Assembly (NCBI GenBank): GCA_002841155.1
Contig: PHEH01000003.1
Coordinates: forward strand, 62,001 to 126,000
Length of the DNA: 64,000 nucleotides
Origin: Alphaproteobacteria bacterium HGW-Alphaproteobacteria-18
GTDB taxonomy: Bacteria; Pseudomonadota; Alphaproteobacteria; Caulobacterales; Hyphomonadaceae
Direction: 5' to 3'
Position 1 is the first letter of the stretch; every line of letters begins with the position of its first letter. Shown in pieces: positions 43,822 to 52,576 of the stretch. Both the position numbers and the translations under genes were made by a program. The notes beneath the pieces are model-generated. The model was not told where the DNA came from. It was given only the letters and a program-made list of their open reading frames with translations, and searched no databases.

Positions 43822-43833
43822 TAGCTAACTAAC
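43822..43833. promoter_or_regulatory. Operator 1, copy F (perfect)
   Basis: TTAGCTAACTAA matches all ten fixed positions of TTAGnTAnCTAA. It lies 44 bases upstream of the TonB receptor start at 43878, with AATTAGG repeated just after it. It links this receptor to the MarR gene at 27866, about 16 kb away, across the operator 2 cluster. Confidence 0.72.
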
Positions 43834-43877
43834 CAATTAGGCCGGACGGAATGATACCGGCTTCCAGGGAGGAAAGA

Positions 43878-46109
43878 ATGAAAAAGGGAATATCCATACT
43901 CGCCATGGCATTCGCGCTTACAGCGTTGCCAGGCTTATCTGCGGCACAGGAAGCCGCCGAGCCCGACGATCAAACACGCAAACTTGCAACGGTTACGGTC
44001 ACCGCGCAGAAGCGTGAAGAAAGCCTGCAGGATGTCCCGATCTCAATGGAGGTCATGACAGGCGACAAGCTTGCAGATTTGCAGATCAATGACTTTCAGG
44101 ACATGACGCGCTATGTGCCCAACGTGGCGGTCCAGCTGACAGCAGGCAACAATGTCATTTATATTCGCGGGTTCGGTTCTCCGGCCGCAAACTTCTCATT
44201 CGATCAAGCCGTAAGCCTCTATATCGACGGCGTTTATGCCGGAAAATCTCGCCAGACCCAGGGGCCGTTCTTTGATCTTGAGCGGGTCGAGGTCCTCCGT
44301 GGTCCACAGGGCGCCCTATTTGGCAAGAACACGGCGGCCGGCGCTGTCAGCATTGTCTCTGCCGGACCGACCGACACATTTGAAGGCGCGGTTAAAGCCA
44401 GCTACAATTTTGACCTGGAAGGCTATGAAGTTTCCGGTCATGTATCAGGCCCGATTACAGACAAACTATCCGGCAGGCTGGCGGTAAAGCAGGTCGATCA
44501 GGATGGCTGGATCAGTAATCTCGGGAAAGGCGGGCAGAAGGAGCCTGCGGTCGAACAATTCCTGGCCCGCGCCACACTTCGCTATGAAGCAGATGCCGGT
44601 TTTGACTACACCGTCAAAGCAGATTTCGGGGACAATCGCCGCATCGGCGGCATGAATGTCTCAGGCCGCCTGGATATACCGCAGAACCCTGATCTTACCC
44701 GCTTCAGCGTTGACTCAGTTGTGGGTGAAGAGGGCACAGAAGCGACATCGTGGCTGGTCTCCGGTACCGGCAACTGGGATATCGGCGAGTACACCCTCAC
44801 CTCTGTTACCGGCTATTCTTGGTTCCGGGCGGACATCAATAATTACTTCGACCAGCAGGCGCCAGATGGAACAGTCGTCGCAAACAGTGTGTACAATAGC
44901 TATCCGGAACATTTCCGGCAGGTGTCCCAGGAATTGCGGCTCCTCTCTCCCACCGGCAGGAAGTTTGAGTATATTGTAGGCGGCTATTACGATTCAGCCC
45001 GCTATCAGCTGACCCAGCTCGGGGGCTTCAATATCGCAGCGTTCGCCTATGAGGGTTTGGGACGTACGGACTTTTCACAGTTCAGCAAGTCCTACTCCCT
45101 ATTTGGCCAAGGAACCTATCACCTGACCGACACTGTCCGCGCCATCGGCAGCCTGCGCTACTCCAACTCCGATAAACGGGCGAGCTTTGACGGCGAACTC
45201 ATTTACGGTCCCTACCCTCTGCGCCCTCTGACCCAGGCAGAAGGCAGTATCAGCGAGGATGGTATTGATCCTTCCCTAACACTGCAATGGGATGTTCATC
45301 CCACCACCATGGCTTATGTTACCTATGGACAGGGGTCCAAGTCAGGCGGCTTCGTCGGTAACACCTACGGCACGGTGGATAGCACGTTTACCTACGAACC
45401 CGAGGAATCTGAAAGCTTCGAAGTCGGTCTGAAGTCCACTCTGCTAGATGGCGCTCTGGTCCTGAACGGAGCGATCTATGAGACAAGCTTCAAGGATCTT
45501 CAAACCTCTGTATACGATCCAAATCTATCCACTTACATAACAGGCAATGCGGCCAGCGCAAAGTCTACAGGGATAGAGGCATCGATGGCCTGGGTTGTTT
45601 CGGACCGATTCAGTATCAACGCTTCAGCTGCGTATCAGGACGCCAAATATGAGGATTATCCCGGCGCGGCCTGTCTTGCGAGCCAGCCGCTGAGCGAATG
45701 TAATCCGGCCGTTCCTTCCAGTGTCGCCCAGAACAATCTGGCAGGAAGGCCCCTGCCCTATATTTCCGATTTCAGCGGAAATGTTCAGCTCAATTACACA
45801 CAGGATCTCTGGAACGATTTGGTGTTTGACAGTATTCTCGCCGTGACAGGACGGTCCAAGTATTTCGACTCGGACAATCAGAGTCCGACCTACGGCCTAC
45901 AAAAGGGGTTTGCCAAAGTAGATCTGCGTCTGCAGATCGCTCCGCAGGATAACCGCTGGCATTTGGCGCTTGTCGGTAAGAACCTGACCGACGAAATCAC
46001 AACTGGCAGTGCCTTCAATCTGCCTACACCTATTACCAGCGTCTCACGGGCCATCTTCTATGTGGAGCCCCCACGGACAATAGCCGTGGAAGCGGGCCTC
46101 CGCTTCTGA
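43878..46109 (+). CDS. TonB-dependent outer-membrane receptor
   Basis: This 743-aa receptor starts with a signal peptide (GISILAMAFALTALPGLSAAQ), then a TonB box region ATVTVTAQKREESLQDVPISM and plug signatures YIRGFGSPAANF, LYIDGVYAGKSRQT, LERVEVLRGPQGALFGKNTAAGA. The barrel ends PRTIAVEAGLRF, aromatic-terminated. GGGAGG lies 6 bases before ATG 43878; an ATG at 43851 precedes that site. It has its own terminator 31 bases later and operator copy F upstream, so it is a single-gene unit. The ligand is unknown. Confidence 0.92.
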   Translation: MKKGISILAMAFALTALPGLSAAQEAAEPDDQTRKLATVTVTAQKREESLQDVPISMEVMTGDKLADLQINDFQDMTRYVPNVAVQLTAGNNVIYIRGFGSPAANFSFDQAVSLYIDGVYAGKSRQTQGPFFDLERVEVLRGPQGALFGKNTAAGAVSIVSAGPTDTFEGAVKASYNFDLEGYEVSGHVSGPITDKLSGRLAVKQVDQDGWISNLGKGGQKEPAVEQFLARATLRYEADAGFDYTVKADFGDNRRIGGMNVSGRLDIPQNPDLTRFSVDSVVGEEGTEATSWLVSGTGNWDIGEYTLTSVTGYSWFRADINNYFDQQAPDGTVVANSVYNSYPEHFRQVSQELRLLSPTGRKFEYIVGGYYDSARYQLTQLGGFNIAAFAYEGLGRTDFSQFSKSYSLFGQGTYHLTDTVRAIGSLRYSNSDKRASFDGELIYGPYPLRPLTQAEGSISEDGIDPSLTLQWDVHPTTMAYVTYGQGSKSGGFVGNTYGTVDSTFTYEPEESESFEVGLKSTLLDGALVLNGAIYETSFKDLQTSVYDPNLSTYITGNAASAKSTGIEASMAWVVSDRFSINASAAYQDAKYEDYPGAACLASQPLSECNPAVPSSVAQNNLAGRPLPYISDFSGNVQLNYTQDLWNDLVFDSILAVTGRSKYFDSDNQSPTYGLQKGFAKVDLRLQIAPQDNRWHLALVGKNLTDEITTGSAFNLPTPITSVSRAIFYVEPPRTIAVEAGLRF

Positions 46110-46139
46110 CAACCGCTTTCCTCTCGGAAGGCAACCTGA

Positions 46140-46169
46140 GACCGCGTGCACTGGCGCGCGGTCTTTTTT
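46140..46169 (+). terminator. Rho-independent terminator after TonB receptor
   Basis: GACCGCG (46140-46146) pairs with CGCGGTC (46157-46163) around a 10-base loop, followed by TTTTTTG. It is 31 bases after the receptor stop and marks the end of the catabolic island's plus-strand run. Confidence 0.88.
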
Positions 46170-46756
46170 GTCCAGCACGGCGGATACTCTGTGTAAACTA
46201 TATCGGACAGGAATCACCTCAGACTATCCTGGAACCTGAACGTCATGACACCCTTCAGGAAGATACGACATCACAGGATTACCGCTTCGCAAAATACAAC
46301 GATGTCACCTTCCCATCAGCTTAGTCAGCCAGTAAGCAGCGAAAGGATTTCAAGGCTGATGATAGTGCTCAGATTGTCTGAAGAAGTGGCGCTGAGGATT
46401 TTGGTTTATGTGGAGCGCGCTTGCAAGATTTTCAGGCTCGCCCCTTGCCCTTTATGTTCAGGATAGCAGCAAGAACCACTACCAACTTCCTCTGCAACTC
46501 AATTGCGACCTCAATCTTCTTCACCCACATTAGGAGCAGTTAAAATCATACTAGCCGCATTTTCGATAAACAGTCGCTCACGGATGGTAATTTTATCGAT
46601 GAAGTTTCGTGGGATCCTATCTACCTTCCAAGACATCCCGAGGACAGGCCGCTTGATGGACGCTAAAACTGCCTACCATCACAATCATCTGTTGTCCGCG
46701 CCGGAGATTGAACTCAAGCATAGTCTTGGGATCAATAGAGATCCCGCTAATACCGC
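46170..46756. other. Intergenic stretch of about 590 bases, no recognised gene
   Basis: This stretch between the receptor terminator and the lactamase-propeller gene is AT-richer than average and shows no clear family match. Two short plus-strand frames exist (46245-46466 and 46503-46805), the second overlapping the opposing gene; neither has a convincing ribosome site or recognisable motif. I see no tRNA or strong repeat. It may be a relic of an older gene. Confidence 0.4.
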
Positions 46757-49300
46757 TTACTCAGAATTCGCGGACGGTCTGTACGTCTGCTGGTTGCGGT
46801 ACTGACTTATCCAGTCATCCGGTGGCAATGGCATTTCCTGACTATCCTCCAGCCGAGCAGGTGTAAAATTTCTGGATGGCGCCAGGGTGCGCACCTGTTC
46901 CATCCAGAACACACCATCTAATGAGCCGCTATTGCCTCGTGTGGAAATAAAATCGAGATCTCCGTCTGAGTCCATGTCCAAACCCACCCAGCCATCATAC
47001 ATACCGCGCACACGCCGAGAGATATCATGGCGTGTCCAGACCCCGTTCCCCTGTCCTGGATTCTGGAACCAGGCAATACGGCCCAAAGTGTCTGAAGGAA
47101 TGGCATCAGGATCATCCAACAGACGGGGGGCACCTGAAAATGTTCCTGCCAGGATGTTCAAACCCGAATACCCACCTGCGATGACATCCAGGTGCCCATC
47201 ACCATCGATATCCGCTAGCTTGAGACCAGCGATCCAATCAGGCATCACCCCACCGATACGGTTGAATACCCAATGCTGACTCAGCGTTTCTGGCTGCTTC
47301 AGCCAAGCAAGACCGATATTCGCGGGACTACCCGGAACGGTTTCCAGAACATTCACGATTAGGTCCAACCGACCGTCGCCATCGAAATCCGCCCAATCTG
47401 ACTGGAAGGCGTTTGCGCGGGCTTCCCAGCCTATCGGGGTGCCTACTCCCGGCATAATATTTACTCTGTGAACGGCAATATCGAGCATGCCATCCGGCAG
47501 AGTCGAGTGGTTTTCCAGGATAAACATTTCCTGCCTATTTCGTGCTGCGGCGAGCACATCAAGATCGCCGTCCCCATCGACATCGACAGGCTGGGCGGTA
47601 TTGGCGATTCCCTCGCTCAGCAGCACCTGCTCCCGCCATGATGCCTGATCCAGCGGCGGCCTATCAAGTAGAAACAGCGACGTCGTGCTGCTGATGGCAG
47701 CTGCATCTTCAGGTGCAATGATATTCGTGCCGCCTTTGTTCGCCGCCGTGATGTCGAGGCGTCCATCTCCGTTCATATCAGCCAGGAATACACGCAGCCA
47801 TGAGCCCCGCCCCGTCGTCACCTCCGGTATGAGGGACGCCCAAGGCACAGATCGCGCCAGAGTGCCGGGATTCTCAAAGTAAACGAGGTGGCCTTCCTCA
47901 CACGCGGCCAAGATATCCGGCCAACCATCACCGTTGAGATCGCCGATGGCGACATCTTCCACAGCAGAAACTTGCGAGCCGCTTCCCAGAGTTACCAGTT
48001 GCCAGACATGCGGGTCTGCGCTTGCAAAGGCGATACGGATATGGCCAGAATCCTCGTGGACCGAAACAATGTCCGGATACCCATCCAGGTCAATATCCGC
48101 CATCATCAGACCATCGCCGCCCCGAATGGTGACGTCGCCATTCACGTCTTCTGCGTCTATGAGGTGCTCACGCCAGCTAATGTAACGACCATCGTATGAC
48201 CGGGCGTTTGTAAGTGTCTCGGCAATACTAATATCCGCAGGTGCGGCGTGCGACTGCTCCTCAACCTCATCCATAATCAGGCTTAGAAACTGTACATCCT
48301 TCCAGTCCTGGCTGCGGCCGGCGCGGATCGCTTCAAGATCGAGCTTTGCCTGCCGCACGATCACCATATCGCGCGATGGTATTATGTAGAGCCTTTGTCC
48401 GCCCGCCCCCGAGGCAAGGACAAGATCTGGAGGTAATCTGTCAAGGTTGCGGCGAATATCGGACGCCTGCGTCACCGGATCGGGCGACCCCGATGGCCGG
48501 GCAAGCCACCAGGTGAGGCCATAGGCAGCGTTCGCCTCGCTGCCTTCAAAGATTTCGGCAAAGGCTTCGGGAGAGACAAGCTGTGTCCCGTCTTCGCTGC
48601 GCCCGCCCCGCAGGACAAATGCTCCGAATAAGGACCATTCACGGGCAGACATGACCGCGCCCTGAGGCATCAGCGGGTATCCGTCCGCCCCTGATCTCCA
48701 CTGGTAACCGGAAATCCCGAGCGGGCTGAGGACGCGCCGATCAAGATAGGCCAGCGGGGCTACCTCAAGGCCTGCTGTCTCCAGCTTGCGCCGCATGATC
48801 TCGCCGAAGAGTTGCATCGGCACCGGCCCGTACTGGAACCGCTCACCGGGCGCGGCATCAAAGCCGGTTTCTACAGCGCCGGCATAGGTTGGCGGGTTGC
48901 CGATCTCGCTCGGCTGGCCCTCCACCATCCAGAGTATCTGGCGCAATGTTACGCGCGACTTCACAGGATCGCCGGCCCATTCGGTCAGCGTATCGGCGGC
49001 AGGTTCATCAAGCGCCAACAATCCATCCTGAACGGCGGCTGCGGCCATGATCCCGACAAAACTCTTTGTGCCCGACCAGAGTTCGTAGGGCGTTTCAACA
49101 CTCTTGCCCCCGGTGCTGCAGATAACCTTCCCATCCTTCAGCACCAGGACTGACAGACCACGATAAGCCTCAGAATAGGCGATGGCCTGCGCGCAGCCCC
49201 GCTTAGCTTCCTGAGCCAGCAGCGCGCCGGAGCTGCCAGATTGTGCGGCGCAGGCAGTCAACAAAAGGAAGGTAACCATCATGCCCGCGATTAACTTCAT
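46757..49300 (-). CDS. Lipoprotein fusing serine beta-lactamase-fold domain and FG-GAP/VCBS propeller
   Basis: This 847-aa protein starts with a lipoprotein signal (FLLLTACAAQ, lipobox Cys). A serine-hydrolase (beta-lactamase class C/esterase) domain fills about residues 40-370: SxxK motif in LWSGTKSFVG, the second-site Tyr in FQYGPVPMQ, and SGAGGQRLYIIPSRDMVIVRQ. From about 400 to 815 come roughly seven calcium-binding FG-GAP/VCBS repeats such as DIDLDGYPDIV, DLNGDGWPDIL, DMNGDGRLDIT, DVDGDGDLDVL, DFDGDGRLDLI and DIDGDGHLDVI. The propeller probably binds a ligand or surface partner. I start at ATG 49300, with GGAGGGGG upstream. It lies 37 bp downstream of the acyl-CoA ligase in the operon. 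Confidence 0.85.
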   Translation of the reverse strand: MKLIAGMMVTFLLLTACAAQSGSSGALLAQEAKRGCAQAIAYSEAYRGLSVLVLKDGKVICSTGGKSVETPYELWSGTKSFVGIMAAAAVQDGLLALDEPAADTLTEWAGDPVKSRVTLRQILWMVEGQPSEIGNPPTYAGAVETGFDAAPGERFQYGPVPMQLFGEIMRRKLETAGLEVAPLAYLDRRVLSPLGISGYQWRSGADGYPLMPQGAVMSAREWSLFGAFVLRGGRSEDGTQLVSPEAFAEIFEGSEANAAYGLTWWLARPSGSPDPVTQASDIRRNLDRLPPDLVLASGAGGQRLYIIPSRDMVIVRQAKLDLEAIRAGRSQDWKDVQFLSLIMDEVEEQSHAAPADISIAETLTNARSYDGRYISWREHLIDAEDVNGDVTIRGGDGLMMADIDLDGYPDIVSVHEDSGHIRIAFASADPHVWQLVTLGSGSQVSAVEDVAIGDLNGDGWPDILAACEEGHLVYFENPGTLARSVPWASLIPEVTTGRGSWLRVFLADMNGDGRLDITAANKGGTNIIAPEDAAAISSTTSLFLLDRPPLDQASWREQVLLSEGIANTAQPVDVDGDGDLDVLAAARNRQEMFILENHSTLPDGMLDIAVHRVNIMPGVGTPIGWEARANAFQSDWADFDGDGRLDLIVNVLETVPGSPANIGLAWLKQPETLSQHWVFNRIGGVMPDWIAGLKLADIDGDGHLDVIAGGYSGLNILAGTFSGAPRLLDDPDAIPSDTLGRIAWFQNPGQGNGVWTRHDISRRVRGMYDGWVGLDMDSDGDLDFISTRGNSGSLDGVFWMEQVRTLAPSRNFTPARLEDSQEMPLPPDDWISQYRNQQTYRPSANSE

Positions 49301-49337
49301 GCGGCTGCCCCCCTCCGGCGACCGCGCCCTGATCTGT

Positions 49338-50939
49338 CTACAAAACATCAAAGTCGGCCCTGAGTTTCTGTTTGTCTATCTTTCCGGTCGCCGCCAGCGG
49401 CATCGACCGCAGGCGGATCACGGAATCCGGTATCCACCAGTTCGCAACCTTCCCTTCCAGCGCCGCCAGCAGCGTATTGTCATCCACCTCCTGCTCGCCG
49501 CGAAGTTCGACAATCAGATGCGGCCGTTCTCCCCATTTCGGGTCTGGCTGGCCAATGACGGCGGCAAGCGACACTTCTGGCAGGGCACTGATGATTGCTT
49601 CAATCTCCGCCGGATTGATCCACTCCCCGCCCGATTTGATGAGATCCTTGGCACGGCCGGTGATGATGAGCTGGCCCTGCTCATCGATCCGCGCAAGATC
49701 ACCGGTCGGGAACCACCCGTCTGGTCCGGCCGCTGGCCGCTCATGCCCGAGATAGCGTCCGACAACGGATGGGCCGCGCACCCGGAGATGTCCTTCCCCG
49801 CCGCGCTGCTGCGGCAGGGGTTGGCCGCCGGCATCCGTCAACAGAAGATCCATCCCGACAGCGGGCCGGCCTGAGACTTCAGGCGGACGTATGCGGGCAT
49901 TGGGCGGCATGATCACACCGAGCGGGGAGAGTTCTGTCATCCCCCAGCTTGTCTGAACGGTGATCCCGAGGCCGCGTTCGATCCGCGCCATCAGCGCAGG
50001 TGGCATGGGCGCGCCGCCCACAATGATACGTTGCAGTGAAGGCAGCCGGGTTCCTGTTTCGTCCAGATGGTCCATCAGGCCGAGCCAGACGGTTGGGACG
50101 CCAACAGCGAGGGTGACCTTCTCCTCCGCGATGAGGCGGGCCAGACTGGCGCCGTCACTGCGCCGGCCAGGCAGGACGAGTTTCGCGCCAACGGCAGGCG
50201 CGGCAAAAGGCAGGCCCCAGGCATTTGCGTGGAACATCGGCACAACCGCAAGTACGGCGTCCTGCGCCGTGATCGCCATGACATCTGCCTGCAGTGCACG
50301 GAGCGTGTGCAGATAGCTGGAGCGATGGGTATAGGCGACGCCTTTTGGAGCGCCGGTTGTGCCGGAGGTAAAGCATAGTCCGGAGAGAGCTGTTTCAGGA
50401 AAATCGCCCCAGAGGACCGGCAGGCCCGCGTCTTCGGCCAACAGTTTCTCCAGGGACACGCCGCCTGCCCGCCCGCCCCCCAGATTTGCCTCAGTCTCAA
50501 GGTCATTGATGACCAGTATCTGCCCGATGGACGGCGCCCGCTCCGCCACCCGCCGCGCCAGGGGCACAAGATCGGCATCGGCGATCACGATCCGGGCGTC
50601 TGACTGCGCCACCATCGCGGCAAGGTGCTCAGCCGTCAGGCGCGGGTTCAGCGTATGACACACAGCGCCCATTCCCATGATGCCATACCATGCTTCGACA
50701 TGTGCGCGCGTATTCCAGGCAAGCGTGGCGACGCGATCACCCGGCCTTATGCCAAGACGCGACAGCAGGGCCGAGACAGCCCGGCACCGCTGCTCCAGGC
50801 CAGCATAGCTGATGCGGTCGCTTGCCATGCCAGACTTTTCTCCGGCGGTAACAAGCTCCGCACCCGGATGCCATTTCGCCGCATGGATCAGGAATTTGTC
50901 CAGGGTGAGGTCATAGGTCTGCATGCTGGCAGTATTCAT
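49338..50939 (-). CDS. AMP-forming acyl-CoA synthetase (FadD-like)
   Basis: This 533-aa enzyme has FTSGTTGAPKGVAYTHRSSYLH, SWGMTELSPLGVI, WFPTGDLARIDEQGQLIITGRAKDLIKSGGEWINPAEIE and the catalytic Lys of LAATGKIDKQKLRADF. It is a paralogue of the ligase at 42067. The start is ATG 50939, which overlaps the esterase stop by 4 bases (ATGA); a frame from 51029 would run through the esterase gene. Its place after the esterase suggests that the acid released by ester cleavage is activated to CoA in the cytoplasm. The substrate is not identified. Confidence 0.92.
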   Translation of the reverse strand: MNTASMQTYDLTLDKFLIHAAKWHPGAELVTAGEKSGMASDRISYAGLEQRCRAVSALLSRLGIRPGDRVATLAWNTRAHVEAWYGIMGMGAVCHTLNPRLTAEHLAAMVAQSDARIVIADADLVPLARRVAERAPSIGQILVINDLETEANLGGGRAGGVSLEKLLAEDAGLPVLWGDFPETALSGLCFTSGTTGAPKGVAYTHRSSYLHTLRALQADVMAITAQDAVLAVVPMFHANAWGLPFAAPAVGAKLVLPGRRSDGASLARLIAEEKVTLAVGVPTVWLGLMDHLDETGTRLPSLQRIIVGGAPMPPALMARIERGLGITVQTSWGMTELSPLGVIMPPNARIRPPEVSGRPAVGMDLLLTDAGGQPLPQQRGGEGHLRVRGPSVVGRYLGHERPAAGPDGWFPTGDLARIDEQGQLIITGRAKDLIKSGGEWINPAEIEAIISALPEVSLAAVIGQPDPKWGERPHLIVELRGEQEVDDNTLLAALEGKVANWWIPDSVIRLRSMPLAATGKIDKQKLRADFDVL

Positions 50940-52576
50940 GGGCAGCCATTCCCTGCTGCCGGGATGACAGGCGCCTTCACCCCGATATTCCAGCTCCAGA
51001 GCTCCAAACCTTCTGCGCGTTGCCGGCACATCGCGGTCTCATGCAGCTCGAACATGCCGGGGGCGAGATCGCGGGCGGGCTGCGGCACGCCGGCAAAGCT
51101 CATATACGCCCTGCCGGCATCATAGGGGCGCCATTCCGGCGCGCCGGCAGCGGCCGGCCGGCCATCCCGCGCAAAGGAAACCCAATAGCCGAGCATGGCA
51201 TCGGAAAGCGCCTGCTCCTCTTCTGCTTCGGGTATTTGCGGCCAGAAGGGCGGTGTCCGCCTTAGGTTTCCGAAGGCATAGGGAATCTCGGCGGCATGAA
51301 ACCCCTTCAGGTCGAGCGCTGACGCCGCCGGATAGGTATGGTCGAAATGATAGAGATAGGCGGCTTCTCCGAGTGTGGCCTGATCCCGCACCAGCCGTGT
51401 CGCCGTCCAGCCATAGAGGGCATCACGGGGCGCAGCGAGGGCCGCCTCAACAAGATCTGAGGGCGGATAAAGCCGGAGATACTCCTCTGCCAGATCACCA
51501 TACCGCTCAAGGATGGCATTCTCATACGCCTCTCCGTTTTCCGGCACGGGCAGCATCAGGAACCGCATGGAGCGGATTTCTCCGCTGTTGAACCCGGCAA
51601 GAATCGGAACGGCGGCCTGCTCGCCGGCGTCAAACGTGTCCACGAGTTGCCGTGGCAGGAACTTGCCATCCACTGTGCCCCAGGGCGCATACCCTGCCCC
51701 GGCCGCAAGGGCCGTCAGCTTTTCCGCATCCATCGCGCGAAGATCGGCCAGGCTGGCCGCGCCGGCAGCCTGGGCAACGTACCGCCCCACATCCTCTGCC
51801 GCAAAGTGGCCATGCCGGGCCACCTTCATCTCCGGTGTTGGAATGAGATAGGCGCTCTGGCTGATCACCTTGTGAAACAGACCGCGTGCGGACGGACTGG
51901 CCATAAGATATGTCACGCTGAGCGCGCCGGCCGATTCCCCGGCAACGGTCACATTGTCCTTGTTCCCCCCAAAGGCTCCAATATTGCGCTGAACCCAGCG
52001 CAGGGCCTCGATCTGGTCCAGCAGACCGTAATTGCCCGATACACCCTCAGGCGACTCTGCGCTGAGTTCGGGATGCGCAAGATAGCCCAATACCCCAAGG
52101 CGGTAGTTGATCGACACGACAACGACACCTGCCTCCGCTATCCTGGCGCCATCATAGAGAGCTTCTCCGCCCGATCCTGCCGTCAGAGAGCCTCCATGAA
52201 TCCAAACCATGACGGGGGCTGACGACGCGCTGGCAGGCGCCCAGATGTTCAGCGTCAGACAGTCTTCGCTCACGGCCTCAGGCGGATTGGCATAGATGCT
52301 GCCATCTCTCGGGCGCGGCTGAACGCAGGCGGGCCCGAATTCAGAGGCTGTATAGGTTGCTTCAAACGGCGCGGCCGGCACAGGCGGCTTCCAGCGGAGA
52401 TCCCCGATCGGTGCCTCTGCATACGGAATACCCCTGAAAACATGGACTTCCCCGGCCACCTCTCCGGTGATCATGCCCAGATCGGTATTGGCAAGGGGGA
52501 CGCTGGCCGCAGGGGTTGCGCACGCCGCCAGACATGCGGCGGCAAATCCGGCCAGAAGGGTGATCCCGCGCGTCAT
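50936..52576 (-). CDS. Carboxylesterase type B, lipoprotein
   Basis: This 546-aa esterase has a lipoprotein-type signal (TLLAGFAAACLAACA, lipobox LAAC), so it is anchored in the cell envelope. It follows the carboxylesterase/lipase family: FRGIPYAEAPIGDLRWKPP, EDCLTLNIWAPA, VMVWIHGGSLTAGSGG (oxyanion hole), nucleophile VTVAGESAGALSVTYL, a distal acid region and FHAAEIPYAFGNL with the catalytic His. The start overlaps the MFS stop by 4 bases and its stop overlaps the ligase start, so it is tightly coupled in the operon. Confidence 0.93.
   Translation of the reverse strand: MTRGITLLAGFAAACLAACATPAASVPLANTDLGMITGEVAGEVHVFRGIPYAEAPIGDLRWKPPVPAAPFEATYTASEFGPACVQPRPRDGSIYANPPEAVSEDCLTLNIWAPASASSAPVMVWIHGGSLTAGSGGEALYDGARIAEAGVVVVSINYRLGVLGYLAHPELSAESPEGVSGNYGLLDQIEALRWVQRNIGAFGGNKDNVTVAGESAGALSVTYLMASPSARGLFHKVISQSAYLIPTPEMKVARHGHFAAEDVGRYVAQAAGAASLADLRAMDAEKLTALAAGAGYAPWGTVDGKFLPRQLVDTFDAGEQAAVPILAGFNSGEIRSMRFLMLPVPENGEAYENAILERYGDLAEEYLRLYPPSDLVEAALAAPRDALYGWTATRLVRDQATLGEAAYLYHFDHTYPAASALDLKGFHAAEIPYAFGNLRRTPPFWPQIPEAEEEQALSDAMLGYWVSFARDGRPAAAGAPEWRPYDAGRAYMSFAGVPQPARDLAPGMFELHETAMCRQRAEGLELWSWNIGVKAPVIPAAGNGCP

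Noticed and set aside
46245..46805. Two short plus-strand frames after the receptor terminator
   Set aside because: No ribosome site, no recognisable motif, and the second runs into the opposing lactamase-propeller gene.
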